Positions 1 through 9,980 of a DNA stretch of 64,000 nt are shown one piece after another. The notes below the pieces were generated by a model. That model was given only the letters and a program-made list of their open reading frames with translations, ran no database searches and was not told where the DNA came from. The translations under genes were made by a program, and so were the position numbers. Each line of letters begins with the position of its first letter. Within the stretch, counting starts at the first letter, position 1. The stretch comes from Caballeronia terrestris (GTDB taxonomy: Bacteria; Pseudomonadota; Gammaproteobacteria; Burkholderiales; Burkholderiaceae): assembly GCF_001544515.1 (NCBI RefSeq), contig NZ_FCOL02000020.1, positions 54,389 through 118,388 of the forward strand, given 5' to 3'.

Positions 1-3000
1 TCCGCCAGCGCATCCGCGTGCCGCGTCGCGCCCGCCGCGTCGCTTGCCGCGAGCATCGCCTCGATGGCATCGCGATGGAACCAGAGATGGTTGTGGCCGA
101 CCGCGCCCTGCCGCAGCAACTCCGCGCCTTGCGCAAGAAGTTGCAGTCGTTCGGCAGGATCGTCGACGGCGCGGCTCAGCGCGCTCAGCGCCTTAGGCCC
201 GCTGAACTGCGTGCCCACCTCGTCGCAGATCGCGAGCGCCTCGCGCAGCAGCCGCGCGGCGCTCCCGCGCTCGTTCGCGTCGATCAGCAAGCGCGCCCGG
301 TTCTCCAGATTCTGCGCCTCGAAGCGCCGCGCGCCGAGTTGCCTGATCAGCCGCATCTCGCGTTCGAGATGCAGCCGCGTTTCCTCTGCACGCCCGAGTT
401 CGAGCGCGGCGAACACGCCCATCGTCTCGCCGAGCATCTCCGCGCGTGGCTGGCCGACGAGCGCGGCGGCGCGCACCGCCGCCGCGCCGTCGTCGCGAGC
501 CTGGCGCGCTTCGTTCAGGTACATGCGGCTGAAGCCGACCATCGACCGGTTCGCGACTTCGATCCGCCCGAGCCCGTGCTCGCGGCTCAATTCGACGCAG
601 CGGCTGAAGTGCTCGAACGCCGTGCGCATGCGGCCTTGCGCATAAGCGGCGTCCGCGAGACCGCCGAGCGCGCGCGCCTCGGCTTCCGGTGAACCCGAGC
701 GGCGCGCCTGAGCGAGACCGCGCTCGTGCTCGTCGCGACAGCCGTCGATCCGGCCGAGCGGGAAAAGGATGTTGCCGCGCAGATGATGCAGCCGCGCGCG
801 TTCGGCAACGAGATCGTGCCGCTCGGCGACTTCCTGCGCAGCGTCGAGCAGCGCCTGCGCTTCGGTCAGCCCCTCGCTCACGCGCAGGCTCTCCGCGAGG
901 CCAAGTTGTGCGCGGCAGAGGCACACGTCGTCGGGTGCGGCGGCCACGGCCATGCGGTATGTCTCGATCGAAGCGGCGACGTCACCCAGATCGCGCTGCA
1001 ATTCGCCCATCAGGCAGCGAAGCGCGTGACGCTCGCCGTCGTCGCGAGCGATCGCAAGGCCGCGCGCGATCAGGCGCAACGCATCGTCCGGCAGCCACGC
1101 CGCGCGCTGTGCAAGCGCCGCGTCGAGATAGGCGTGCGCGGCGCGCGCGTCCTCCGCGCGGTCCAGATGCTGCGCGCACAGCACCGGGTCGCTCGCCGCG
1201 AACCATTCCGCCGCCCGCCGATGCAGCTCGCGGCGCCGCGCGTGCAGCAGCGTGGAATAGGCGCCCTCCTGGATCAGCGCGTGCGCGAACAGAAAATCAT
1301 CGCCTTCGGGCAGCACGAGCGCATTCGCGACGAGCCCGTCGCACAAGTAGTCCGGGGCGTCGATCAGTTCACGCAACAACGCAAGCCCGAAGCGCTGGCC
1401 GATCGCAGCCGCGGCCTGAAAAGCCTGCCGGTCGAGCGTGGGCAGGCGGTCCATGCGCGCTAGGACGAGGCTGCGGATCGACGCGGGCACGGCTTCGTCG
1501 CGGCCTTCCTCCGCGTTGCGCAGCAGTTGTTCGAGAAAGAGCGGATTGCCGTCAGCCCGTTCGATGCACGCTAGTGCGACGCGCTGGGTCGCATCGATGA
1601 AACTCTCGGCGAGATCGAGCGCTTCGTTGCGTCGCAAGGGGCCCAGGTCGATCGTCGCGAACGGTGTGCCCCGGCAGCTCGCGCGCCACGCGGCGTCGAG
1701 CGGATCGCCCTCGACGCGCGATGTCATCACGACGAGGCCCGGCCCGTTCGCCAAAGCCGACGCGATCGCCGAGAGAAAGCCGAGCGTTTGGGGATCGGCC
1801 CAGTGCAAGTCCTCGACGACGATCATCACCGGCCCGCGCACGCACGCGCCCTGCACGAGCGACGCGACGAGCGCGCGTTTGCCGCGATCGCGCGCGCGGT
1901 TGTCCATCGCGTCGTAGAGCGTGCGCCATTCGCCGGTTTGCGGCAGATCGAGCAGATCGTGCAGGAACATCAACTGATCGGCCGCAGCCACGCGCAGCGC
2001 CGTCTCGCCGCGCTCGAGGACATCGGCCGTGGGCGCGAGCCCGAGCAGACTCCCGACGATCGCACGAACCGGGTCTTGCCCGCGACCCATGCCGAAGTCG
2101 AGCACGCGGCCGCGATGCGTCGCGAAGCCGAGCGTCTCGGCCGTGCGCCGCATCTCGTCTGCGAGCCGCGACTTTCCGATCCCCGCTTCACCGCGAACGT
2201 AGACGGCCTGTCCCACCTGCGCCGCCAGACACGCCCGCGCGATGCCCCGGAACTGCTCCAGCTCCGCCTTGCGCCCGACGAAGCGGCTGCGGTTGTCGCT
2301 CGAACGCTCGCCTTCGATGCCGGTCAGGCGCCACACGCGTACGGGCGCTTCTATGCCCTTGAAGCGCATTTCGCCGAGGGCGTCGGCGCTGACGGCCTCG
2401 CCCAGCGCGCGGCGCAGACCGTCGGCGATCAGCGTGTCGCCGGGGCCGGCCGCATCGACCAGGCGCGCGGCGAGATTCACCGAATCGCCGATGACCGTGT
2501 AGTCGCGAACGCCCGCACGGCGGTGCGTGCCCGCAATCACCTCGCCGCTCGCGATGCCGATATGCGCGACGAGCGGATGCGCCGCGAGCTTGCCGAGGTC
2601 CGCGAGCGCCGCGTGGATGTCGAGCGCGGCGCGGGCGGCGCGCAGCGCGTCGGTGTCGTGGGCGCGGGGTGCGCCGAAGAGCGCCATCACCGCGTCGCCG
2701 ATGTGCTTGTCGATGGTGCCGCCGTAGCCGAGCACGATGTCGTCGACGAGCGCCGTATAGCGGCCGATGCGCTCTTTCAGTTCCTCCGCGTCGAGCGTGT
2801 GCGACAGCGCCGTGAAGCCGCACAGGTCGGCGAACAGGATCGTGACTTGACGGCGCTCGTCTGAAGAGGGCGCAGACGTCGGCTCGGAGCGTTCGGCAAT
2901 CGCGGCCAGCAGCCGCTTGCGATGCCCGAGCGACGCGACGCCGATCTCCTTCAAATCGGCATCCGATATCTGCGCGAGCATGGCGAGATCTACGTCGTTA

Positions 3001-3062
3001 TTGGCGAACGATTGTGCGTATTGTCCGAGCCCGAGCGCGTCGAGCCATTGACCGATATCCAT
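1..3062 (-). CDS. SAM-domain class III adenylate cyclase with AAA-type ATPase and TPR region (3' end outside window)
   Basis: The frame is open from an ATG at 3062 to the left edge, about 1020 codons with no stop, so the C-terminus is missing. A SAM-like domain (starts MDIGQWLDALGLGQYAQSF) covers residues 1-60. A class III cyclase domain follows at about 65-235: metal aspartates in ILFADLCGFT and DKHIGDAVM, and the Lys plus VIGDSVNLAARL pattern expected of ATP-specific enzymes. An STAND/AAA-like ATPase comes next, with Walker A GEAGIGKS near 290 and Walker B MIVVEDLHWAD near 411. Helical repeats of TPR type run from about 620. The protein is predicted soluble, coupling a sensed signal to cAMP synthesis. 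It diverges from a SulP transporter carrying a cNMP-binding domain, an obvious candidate receiver. The signal is unknown. Confidence is high for architecture, lower for nucleotide specificity. Confidence 0.9.
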   Translation of the reverse strand, partial: MDIGQWLDALGLGQYAQSFANNDVDLAMLAQISDADLKEIGVASLGHRKRLLAAIAERSEPTSAPSSDERRQVTILFADLCGFTALSHTLDAEELKERIGRYTALVDDIVLGYGGTIDKHIGDAVMALFGAPRAHDTDALRAARAALDIHAALADLGKLAAHPLVAHIGIASGEVIAGTHRRAGVRDYTVIGDSVNLAARLVDAAGPGDTLIADGLRRALGEAVSADALGEMRFKGIEAPVRVWRLTGIEGERSSDNRSRFVGRKAELEQFRGIARACLAAQVGQAVYVRGEAGIGKSRLADEMRRTAETLGFATHRGRVLDFGMGRGQDPVRAIVGSLLGLAPTADVLERGETALRVAAADQLMFLHDLLDLPQTGEWRTLYDAMDNRARDRGKRALVASLVQGACVRGPVMIVVEDLHWADPQTLGFLSAIASALANGPGLVVMTSRVEGDPLDAAWRASCRGTPFATIDLGPLRRNEALDLAESFIDATQRVALACIERADGNPLFLEQLLRNAEEGRDEAVPASIRSLVLARMDRLPTLDRQAFQAAAAIGQRFGLALLRELIDAPDYLCDGLVANALVLPEGDDFLFAHALIQEGAYSTLLHARRRELHRRAAEWFAASDPVLCAQHLDRAEDARAAHAYLDAALAQRAAWLPDDALRLIARGLAIARDDGERHALRCLMGELQRDLGDVAASIETYRMAVAAAPDDVCLCRAQLGLAESLRVSEGLTEAQALLDAAQEVAERHDLVAERARLHHLRGNILFPLGRIDGCRDEHERGLAQARRSGSPEAEARALGGLADAAYAQGRMRTAFEHFSRCVELSREHGLGRIEVANRSMVGFSRMYLNEARQARDDGAAAVRAAALVGQPRAEMLGETMGVFAALELGRAEETRLHLEREMRLIRQLGARRFEAQNLENRARLLIDANERGSAARLLREALAICDEVGTQFSGPKALSALSRAVDDPAERLQLLAQGAELLRQGAVGHNHLWFHRDAIEAMLAASDAAGATRHADALA

Positions 3063-3283
3063 CGCCACGACTCCCGTCACGTCAGATGATTCGAACGGCG
3101 TGCAATTACAGTGTAGGCCGCGGCGTAGCGCACCGCGCCTTGCAAATTGACACGCCCGCGCGCCACGGCGGATACTCACCGACGGACCGGCCTCCCGAAG
3201 TCGCCCCGGGGCCCTGTTTCCCACCGTCGTTCTCTGCGTCCCGCAATCCGCCAGCACCGTCCCGCATTCCCCGGGAGAGCGCC

Positions 3284-5515
3284 GTGAAGCCAGCCACAGC
3301 AGGACCGGCCATCGTGCCGCGAAGAGGCGAGCGCATCGCTCGCGTGATCGGCGACCTCTCCGCCGGCACGATATCGACGCTCGTCATGCTCTGCTACGCG
3401 ATGAGCCTCGGCATGATGATCTTCAGCGCCGACCTCGCGCGCTACGCGGAACTCGGCGTGCCGACCGCGCTGGTCAGTTGCGTCGTGACGGCGCTCGTCA
3501 TCGCGCTCACCAGTTCGATGCGGATGAGCATCGGCGGCCCCGACAGCAACGCGACGGCGTTCCTCGTCGGCGTCGCGGCGGGTGTCGCGAGCAGCGTGCG
3601 CGCGAACGGCGGAACGCCCGCCGCCATCCTGCTGACCGTGCTGATTTCGATTGCGCTGTGCTCGCTCGTGACGGGCGTCATCCTGCTCGCGATCGGGTCG
3701 TCCAAGCGCAGCCGCTCGCTGCAGTTCCTGCCTTATCCGGTGCTCGGCGGCTTTCTCGCCGGCACGGGCTATCTGCTGCTCGCGGGCGCGTTCCGCGTGC
3801 TGACGGGCCACGCGCCGACCTGGCAGACGCTGCCGCTCGTCACACATCTGCACTGGCTCGCGTGGGCGCCTGCGCTCTTCGTCGGCACCCTGGCTACGGT
3901 TCTGCATCGCACGTGGAAGAACGTGGCCGCGCTGCCGCTGACGCTCGGCTTCGGCATCGTCGTGTTCTATGGGCTGCTGCGGGTCGCGGGCATCGGCATC
4001 GAGGAGGCGCGCGGCATGGGCCTGTTGCTGCCACATGTGCCGTTGCATGGGCTGCAGATTCCCGAGCTGCATCTGCCGGGTTCCTTCACTAAAGGCGATA
4101 TCGACTGGCACGCGATCGTCGCGCATCTGCCGGAGACGCTCGTCGTTACCTCGGTATCAGCGATCACGATTCTGATGAACGCCACCGCCATCGGCAACGC
4201 GACCGGACAGGACGTCGACCTGAACCGCGAAATGCGCGTGGCGGGCCTCGCCAACATCGCGAGCGGGATGCTCGGCGGCATGGTCGGCTATCAGTCGTAC
4301 AACCGCTCGATGCTCAACGCGCGCGCCGGCGCGACGAGCCGCGTCGCGGGCGTGTTCGCCGCGCTTGCGTGTCTCGTGGTGCTGGCTGTGTCGCCGGATC
4401 TGGTCGCGCTCTTTCCGGTGCCGGTGCTTGTCGGGCTGCAGGTTTTCATGGGGCTGCGCCTGCTGATGGACTGGCTCGTCGGCGCGTGGGGCAAGCTCGA
4501 TCTCGGCGACTATCTTCTCGTGCCGCTGATCCTCGGCGTGATCGCGTTCTATGGCGTGGTCGCGGGCGTCGCGGCCGGCGTGCTCGCCGCGTGCGTGAAG
4601 TTCGCGTTGCTGTATGGCCGCGTGAGTTGCGTGCGCATGGAGTTCGATGGCAGCACGCGCACGTCGAACGTCGAGCGCACGCTCGAACAGGCGCAGTGGC
4701 TCAAGCAGCGCGGCCACCAGGTATGCGGATCGTGCCTGCAAGGGTTCCTGTTTTTCGGCACGGCCAATTCGATCGTGCATCGCCTGCGCGAGCGGCTTAA
4801 GCAGGACACGCCGATGCCGGTGCGCTACGTCGTGCTCGATTTTCAGGCGACGAACGGGATGGATGCGTCGGTGTCGGTCAGTTTCATGAAGCTGCATCAG
4901 GTGTGCAAGGCGCGCGGGGCGGTGCTCGTGCTGACCGCGCTGCCCGCCCGCTCGCGCGCGTTGCTTGCGCGCACGGGCGCGTTGAGTCCCGGCGATCTCG
5001 AATTCACCACGCTGGATGCGGGGCTCGAATGGATCGAGGAGCGGCAACTGGAGGGCGGCGCGAAGGCACGCGCCGACGGCGAAGCCGATTTTCATAAAAC
5101 GCTCGCGCTGCACTTCACGCCCGATGCCCTGAGCCGTCTGATGGCGTGCCTGGAGATGTGCGAGGTCGATCGCGGCGAGCCGCTCTTTCTGCACGGCCAG
5201 CCGGGCGACGCGATGTTCATCGTCGAGCGTGGACACGTGACGGTGTCGCTGCCGTTCGCCGACGGGCGCTCGGTGCGGCTGCGGACATTCGGGCCGGGGA
5301 CGATCGTCGGCGAGATGGCGGTCTACTCGCGCAGGCCGCGCAGCGCCAACGTCTTCGCCGACGAACCCGCGCGCCTCTGGAAGATGTCGCTCGACGCGTT
5401 GCAGCGCCTGGAACGCGACGATCCGGTCACGGCCCAGCAGTGGCACCGTTTCGTCGTGAAGATCATGGCGGCGCGGCTCGCGAGCGCGGACGATGCGTTG
5501 CGCGCGGCGTTGTAA
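3284..5515 (+). CDS. SulP-family anion transporter with STAS and C-terminal cyclic-nucleotide-binding domain
   Basis: 743 residues from a GTG at 3284, chosen because GGGAGAG lies 6-7 bases upstream. The frame is open further 5', but that part does not look like transporter. About 11-12 hydrophobic segments fill residues 30-470, including the SulP-like stretch SMRMSIGGPDSNATAFLVG. A STAS-type domain follows (about 480-600; VVLDFQATNGMDASVS). Residues 615-735 form a Crp-like cNMP-binding domain with an intact phosphate-binding cassette (GEMAVYSRRPRSAN). SulP proteins move sulfate, bicarbonate or dicarboxylates; the substrate cannot be read here. The C-terminal domain predicts gating by cAMP or cGMP, and cyclase genes lie on both sides. 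A homologous protein of the same architecture is at 7760-9961, so this is a paralogous pair within 7 kb. Confidence 0.9.
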   Translation: MKPATAGPAIVPRRGERIARVIGDLSAGTISTLVMLCYAMSLGMMIFSADLARYAELGVPTALVSCVVTALVIALTSSMRMSIGGPDSNATAFLVGVAAGVASSVRANGGTPAAILLTVLISIALCSLVTGVILLAIGSSKRSRSLQFLPYPVLGGFLAGTGYLLLAGAFRVLTGHAPTWQTLPLVTHLHWLAWAPALFVGTLATVLHRTWKNVAALPLTLGFGIVVFYGLLRVAGIGIEEARGMGLLLPHVPLHGLQIPELHLPGSFTKGDIDWHAIVAHLPETLVVTSVSAITILMNATAIGNATGQDVDLNREMRVAGLANIASGMLGGMVGYQSYNRSMLNARAGATSRVAGVFAALACLVVLAVSPDLVALFPVPVLVGLQVFMGLRLLMDWLVGAWGKLDLGDYLLVPLILGVIAFYGVVAGVAAGVLAACVKFALLYGRVSCVRMEFDGSTRTSNVERTLEQAQWLKQRGHQVCGSCLQGFLFFGTANSIVHRLRERLKQDTPMPVRYVVLDFQATNGMDASVSVSFMKLHQVCKARGAVLVLTALPARSRALLARTGALSPGDLEFTTLDAGLEWIEERQLEGGAKARADGEADFHKTLALHFTPDALSRLMACLEMCEVDRGEPLFLHGQPGDAMFIVERGHVTVSLPFADGRSVRLRTFGPGTIVGEMAVYSRRPRSANVFADEPARLWKMSLDALQRLERDDPVTAQQWHRFVVKIMAARLASADDALRAAL

Positions 5516-5521
5516 GCCAGC

Positions 5522-7744
5522 TCACTTCGTATCGAACGTATGGACGCCGTCCCAGTCGTCGGGGAGCGGCGTGGCTTGCAGCAGTGCGATGCGCTCACGA
5601 TACACCGCGAAAAGCCCGCAGCCGGGATGCCGCTCGATCAGCGCCGCGAGCTTCGCGGACGCCGCCGCCCACTGCCGCGCGCGATAGTGGGCGAGCGCCG
5701 CGTGCCATTGTTCGAGGTCGTCGTGCTCGGCGGGATCGGCGCTGTCCCACGCGGCGCGCGTCATGAGCGGCTCGAACACGGCTACGGGTGTCGCGCGCCC
5801 GAGCACTCGCACGCGATCGATCTCGCGATACACGATTTCCTGTGTACGCGCGCGTGTCGCTTCGCCGACGAGAATCTCCACGCGATAGTGTCGCGTCAGC
5901 CCTTCGAGCCGCGCCGCGAGATTCACGGCATCGCCCATGACGGTGTACGCCTTGCGTACCGACGATCCCATGTCGCCGACCGTCATCGGCCCTGTGTTCA
6001 CGCCGATGCCCGCCCAGAGCGTCGGCCAGCCGCGAGCGGCGAACGCGCGGTTCAAATCGACGAGCACCGCGCGCATCCGCAGCGCCGCGGACACCGCGCG
6101 CCGCGCGTGATCGCGGTCTTCGACCGGCGCGCCCCAGAAGCCCATGATCGCGTCGCCGATGTATTTGTCGAGCGTGCCGCGCTCGTCGCGCATCACGGCG
6201 GTCATCGTGCCGAGATACTCGTTCATCAGCTCGGCGAGCGCCTCCGGTTCGAGCGTCTCGGCGATGGCGGTGAAGCCGAGCACATCGGAGAAGAGCACGG
6301 TCAGCTCGGCGCGGCGCCCGGCCATGCTGTAGCTCTCGGGGTGCCGGCTCATCTCCTCGACGAGTTCGGGCGGCACGTACTGGCCGAAAAGCCGCGTGAT
6401 GTGCCGCCGCGTGCGCGACTCGACGAAAAACGCATACGACATGTTCAGCACGAACAGCGCGCCGATCGCGAGCAGCAGCGCGGCGACCGGCTGCGACCAC
6501 GCGCCATAGCGCCAGAGCGCGAGATCGCCCGCGATCACGCCGCCCGTCAGCAGGATCGTGAGCAGCGTCGCGCGGGCGGGGACGCGCCACGGCCAGGCGA
6601 AGATCATCGCGAGGCCCGCGACGGCGAGCACGAGCGCCTGCAGCACGCCCGCCGATGCGGGCTCGGAGCGGATCGAGCCGTCGAGCATGCCGGCGATCAG
6701 GTTCGCATGGACCTCGACGCCCGGAAACACTTCGCCGACCGGCGTCGTGCGCTGGTCGACCAAGCCCGGCGCGGTGGTGCCAAGCAGCACTATCTTGCCG
6801 CGCAGCGCACCGGGCGCGATGCGGCCGGCCAATACATCCGCGACCGAGTAGTAGGGAAAGCTGCCCTGTCGGCCGCGATACGGCACGAGCGCGGCGCCGT
6901 TCGCATCGACGGGGATCGCGAGCGTGCCGCGCGGCGTGCGCAGCGTGAGCGCGGAGAGCGTGGATCTGGCGTCGGCGGGGGCATCGAAGGCGAGGGAGAG
7001 CGGCGCGGCGCCAAGGAGCACGCGCACGACCGCCAGCGACAGCGCCTCGTACACCTCGCCGCGAAATTCGGTGACGAGCGGCACGCGCCGCACCGAGCCG
7101 TCGAAGTCGATCACCGGGTTGAAGAAGCCGCCACGCCGCGCGGTTTTTTGCAGCGCCGGCAGGTTGCCGCCGTAGCTGCTCCAGTCGAAGAGCGTCATCG
7201 GATGCGGGTCGAAGGCGTGCGCGGGCAGCACCGGCGGTGGAATCGCGCCGCTCGCCTGCGCCTGGTTCGCGAAGTAGTAGCCGAGCACGACGGGCCGGCC
7301 TTCGAGCGCATCGGCGAAGCGGCGGTCGTAGTCGAGTTGCGCGGCGAGGCCCGGCAGCGTGCGCTGAAACTGCGGGTCGTCGCGAAGATCGCCGGTTGCG
7401 AGGCGATTGAGCGCCGCCAGTCCCGAACTCGCGTCCGGCTCGGCGAAGACGATGTCGAATGCGAGCAGCGCGATGCGCTCGCGCGTAAAAAGCGTATCGG
7501 CGAGCGTTGTCATGCGCGCGCGGTCCCACGGCCAGCGACCGAGCTCCGCGAGACTCTTTTCGTCGATATCGAGGATCGCGATGCGGCTGTCCACGTTGCG
7601 CGGCATCGTGAGCTGCACCTTGGTGTCGTAGATGAGCGCGTCGAGCGTATCGATGAAGCGCACGTCGTAGCGATTCAGCACGTGCCCGAGCAGCGCGAAC
7701 ACGATCGCGAGGCTGGCGGCATAGCGCAGTGCGTGCAGTTTCAA
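5522..7744 (-). CDS. CHASE2-domain adenylate/guanylate cyclase, membrane sensor
   Basis: 740 residues. One N-terminal membrane segment is followed by an extracytoplasmic CHASE2 domain (about 30-340; VRFIDTLDALIYDTKVQ, DIDEKSLAELGRWPWDR). Three transmembrane helices (about 345-430) and a class III cyclase catalytic domain (about 470-650) follow. Both metal aspartates are present (LFSDVLGFT, YIGDAIMG), as are the Lys/Asp specificity pair (DKYIGD, VMGDAVNLAARLE) and the transition-state Asn/Arg, so an active, probably ATP-using enzyme is predicted. It is the last gene of a minus-strand operon and starts 15 bases after the second SulP-cNMP gene. CHASE2 proteins often neighbour FecR-domain genes, as here. 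Its product cAMP could act on the co-transcribed transporter. The ligand is unknown. Confidence 0.93.
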   Translation of the reverse strand: MKLHALRYAASLAIVFALLGHVLNRYDVRFIDTLDALIYDTKVQLTMPRNVDSRIAILDIDEKSLAELGRWPWDRARMTTLADTLFTRERIALLAFDIVFAEPDASSGLAALNRLATGDLRDDPQFQRTLPGLAAQLDYDRRFADALEGRPVVLGYYFANQAQASGAIPPPVLPAHAFDPHPMTLFDWSSYGGNLPALQKTARRGGFFNPVIDFDGSVRRVPLVTEFRGEVYEALSLAVVRVLLGAAPLSLAFDAPADARSTLSALTLRTPRGTLAIPVDANGAALVPYRGRQGSFPYYSVADVLAGRIAPGALRGKIVLLGTTAPGLVDQRTTPVGEVFPGVEVHANLIAGMLDGSIRSEPASAGVLQALVLAVAGLAMIFAWPWRVPARATLLTILLTGGVIAGDLALWRYGAWSQPVAALLLAIGALFVLNMSYAFFVESRTRRHITRLFGQYVPPELVEEMSRHPESYSMAGRRAELTVLFSDVLGFTAIAETLEPEALAELMNEYLGTMTAVMRDERGTLDKYIGDAIMGFWGAPVEDRDHARRAVSAALRMRAVLVDLNRAFAARGWPTLWAGIGVNTGPMTVGDMGSSVRKAYTVMGDAVNLAARLEGLTRHYRVEILVGEATRARTQEIVYREIDRVRVLGRATPVAVFEPLMTRAAWDSADPAEHDDLEQWHAALAHYRARQWAAASAKLAALIERHPGCGLFAVYRERIALLQATPLPDDWDGVHTFDTK

Positions 7745-7759
7745 ATGAGCCTCACGCCT

Positions 7760-9961
7760 TTAGTGCGACGTCCGCAACTGTTCATTCGCGACCGCGAGCC
7801 GCGCCGCCAGCATCCGCACGACGAACTCGTGAAAGCGCGACGCGAGCGCCGGGTCCTCGGCTTCAAGGCGCCGGAGCGTCGGCAGCGCGAGGCGCAGGAC
7901 CACGGCCGGCGTCTCGGCGATCACGTCGGCGCTGCGCTTCGCGCCCGTATATACCGCCATCTCCCCGACGATCGTGCCCGCGCCGAAACTGCGCAGGCGC
8001 ATCGTCTTGCCGTCGTCGAGCGCGAGCGCCACACACACGCGCCCCGATTCGACGAAATACACCGAATTGCCCGGATCGGCCTGACGGAACAGGAACTCGC
8101 CGGCCGCGAGCATCACCGTGTCGAGGTGCGGCCGCAACGCGCGCAGGCTCGCGGGCAAGCGCGACTCGCCGGGATCGAGCGAACGTTGCGCGGCGGCGCG
8201 GCTGCTTGCGAGCAGTTCGTCCTCGATCCATTCGAGGCCTCGATCGAGATCGTCGAATTCATGCACGCCCGCGACCAGCGTCCCGCCCTTGCGGAACCAC
8301 GCCTGCAACGGCGTCGACAAGCCGGTCAGCACCAGCTCCGCGCCCGCGCGCAGACACGCCTGGCGCAGCCGCACGAAGCTCGCGGTGCTCGATGCATCGA
8401 CGCCGTGCACGCGGCCGAAATCCACCAGCACGAAGCGCACCCCGCCATCCGCCGTCGCGCGCGAGCTTTCGATCCGCGCGCGCATGTGCGCGAGGATCGA
8501 GTGCGACGTGCCGAAGAACAGAAACCCCTGCAGCGCGATGCCGTAGAGCCGCGCGGCCTCGCGATCGAGCAGGCGGTTCTCGTCGACGGTGCGCTCCACG
8601 TTCGAGCGTCGAGCGCGCCCGTTGAACTCCGCGCGAATGCAGTTGATGCGGCCGTAGCGCACGACGAACAGCAGGCACGCGGCCACGACGCCCAGCACGA
8701 CGCCCGCGACGATGCCGTGCGTCGCGATAATCAGCATCATCGCGGGGATCAGCAGGTAGTCGTGCCACGGCAGGCGCCGGAAGGAATAGAAAAGCCATTC
8801 GGCAAGCATCGCGCCGCCGAGATAAATTTGCAGCCCCACTATGACAGGCTTAGGGAAGAGCGCGATCAGGTCCGGCAGTGCGCCGATCACGAGGAAGCAG
8901 ATCAGCGCACCGAGCACACCCGCGCGTCGCCCCCGGACGCCCACGCGCCAATTCATCAGCGTGCGGCTCGTCGACTGGCATCCCGCGATGCCGCCGAGCG
9001 CGCCCGTCAGCACGTTCGACAACCCGGCGCTGCGCAGTTCGCGATTGAAGTCGATGTCGTGCGACGTGCTGACGCCGATGCTCGTCGTGTTGAGCAGCAC
9101 GGTCATCGCCGTGACGGCCGCGACCGCGACGATCTCCGCCGCGTGCGAGACGAGCGGCGCGAGCCAGGCGTCGCGCAGCAGCACGACCGGCAGGCGCAGA
9201 TCGCGGATCGGCTCGGGTTGAAACAGGAGGCCCGCGTGACGCGCGCTGTCGAGCGATTGACCGGTCGCGAAAAGCCCCGCATAAAACACGACGACCCCGG
9301 CGAGAATCACGAGCGGCACGAGCGCCACGCGCCGCGTGAACTTCGCGCCGATCAGCAGCCCCGCGCCGACCAGGAGCGCGGGCGCGGTATCGAGCCACGA
9401 CAGACGCGCGACGAGCGGTAGTGTGCGCATCGTAAGCGGCGCGCCGGTCATCACGCGAAACGCGCCTTCGAGGATCAGGAACCCCGTGCCCGCGAGAAAG
9501 CCGCCGACTACCGGAAACGGGATGTACTGGATCGCGTTGCCGCGCTTCCAGTGGGCGAGGGCGTAGAGCAGGGCGCCCGTCGTGAGCGAGGCCGTCGCGA
9601 GCAGGATCAGCACGGTCGCGAACGCCGCCCGATTGCTGCCGCCGCCCGCGCGCACGTTCATCGCGACGGCGGACGCGATGCCCGCGAGCAGTGCCGCCGC
9701 GTTTGAATCCGGCCCGCCGATCATGAACGGCACCGAGCTTGCGAGCGAGATCACCAGTCCCACCACCACGCAACTGACGAGCACCGCCGGCATGCCGGCC
9801 GCGAGCCACGGCGCGAGGCTCGCGCTGAAGATCATCGCGCCGTAGCCGATCGCGTAGGAGAGCGCGAGCACGGCGGCGAGCGTGCCGGCGACCGCGTCCA
9901 ACGCCAGCGCCGACGCCTGCGCAGTCCGGCTGGCGCGGGTCGAGTCGTGGACGGCGGTCAC
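7760..9961 (-). CDS. SulP-family anion transporter with STAS and C-terminal cyclic-nucleotide-binding domain (paralogue 2)
   Basis: 733 residues from a GTG at 9961. It has the same architecture as the plus-strand gene at 3284: a multi-spanning SulP core (SVPFMIGGPDSNAAALLAG), a STAS-like domain (FVLVDFGRVHGVDASSTASF) and a Crp-like cNMP domain with an intact cassette (GEMAVYTGAKRSADV). The two proteins are clearly homologous along their length but diverged, so this is an old duplication. The gene lies 19 bases after the FecR gene and 15 bases before the CHASE2 cyclase, so the three are probably co-transcribed. A cAMP-responsive transporter is inferred; the transported ion is not known. Confidence 0.9.
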   Translation of the reverse strand: MTAVHDSTRASRTAQASALALDAVAGTLAAVLALSYAIGYGAMIFSASLAPWLAAGMPAVLVSCVVVGLVISLASSVPFMIGGPDSNAAALLAGIASAVAMNVRAGGGSNRAAFATVLILLATASLTTGALLYALAHWKRGNAIQYIPFPVVGGFLAGTGFLILEGAFRVMTGAPLTMRTLPLVARLSWLDTAPALLVGAGLLIGAKFTRRVALVPLVILAGVVVFYAGLFATGQSLDSARHAGLLFQPEPIRDLRLPVVLLRDAWLAPLVSHAAEIVAVAAVTAMTVLLNTTSIGVSTSHDIDFNRELRSAGLSNVLTGALGGIAGCQSTSRTLMNWRVGVRGRRAGVLGALICFLVIGALPDLIALFPKPVIVGLQIYLGGAMLAEWLFYSFRRLPWHDYLLIPAMMLIIATHGIVAGVVLGVVAACLLFVVRYGRINCIRAEFNGRARRSNVERTVDENRLLDREAARLYGIALQGFLFFGTSHSILAHMRARIESSRATADGGVRFVLVDFGRVHGVDASSTASFVRLRQACLRAGAELVLTGLSTPLQAWFRKGGTLVAGVHEFDDLDRGLEWIEDELLASSRAAAQRSLDPGESRLPASLRALRPHLDTVMLAAGEFLFRQADPGNSVYFVESGRVCVALALDDGKTMRLRSFGAGTIVGEMAVYTGAKRSADVIAETPAVVLRLALPTLRRLEAEDPALASRFHEFVVRMLAARLAVANEQLRTSH

Positions 9962-9980
9962 GCGCGCTGTCCCCGGGCCG

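Noticed and set aside
5540..9421. A 1293-codon open frame on the plus strand.
   Set aside because: It lies antisense to the CHASE2 cyclase and SulP-cNMP genes. Its Arg/His/Glu-rich translation is typical of an antisense shadow in high-GC DNA, and the minus strand has clear domains.
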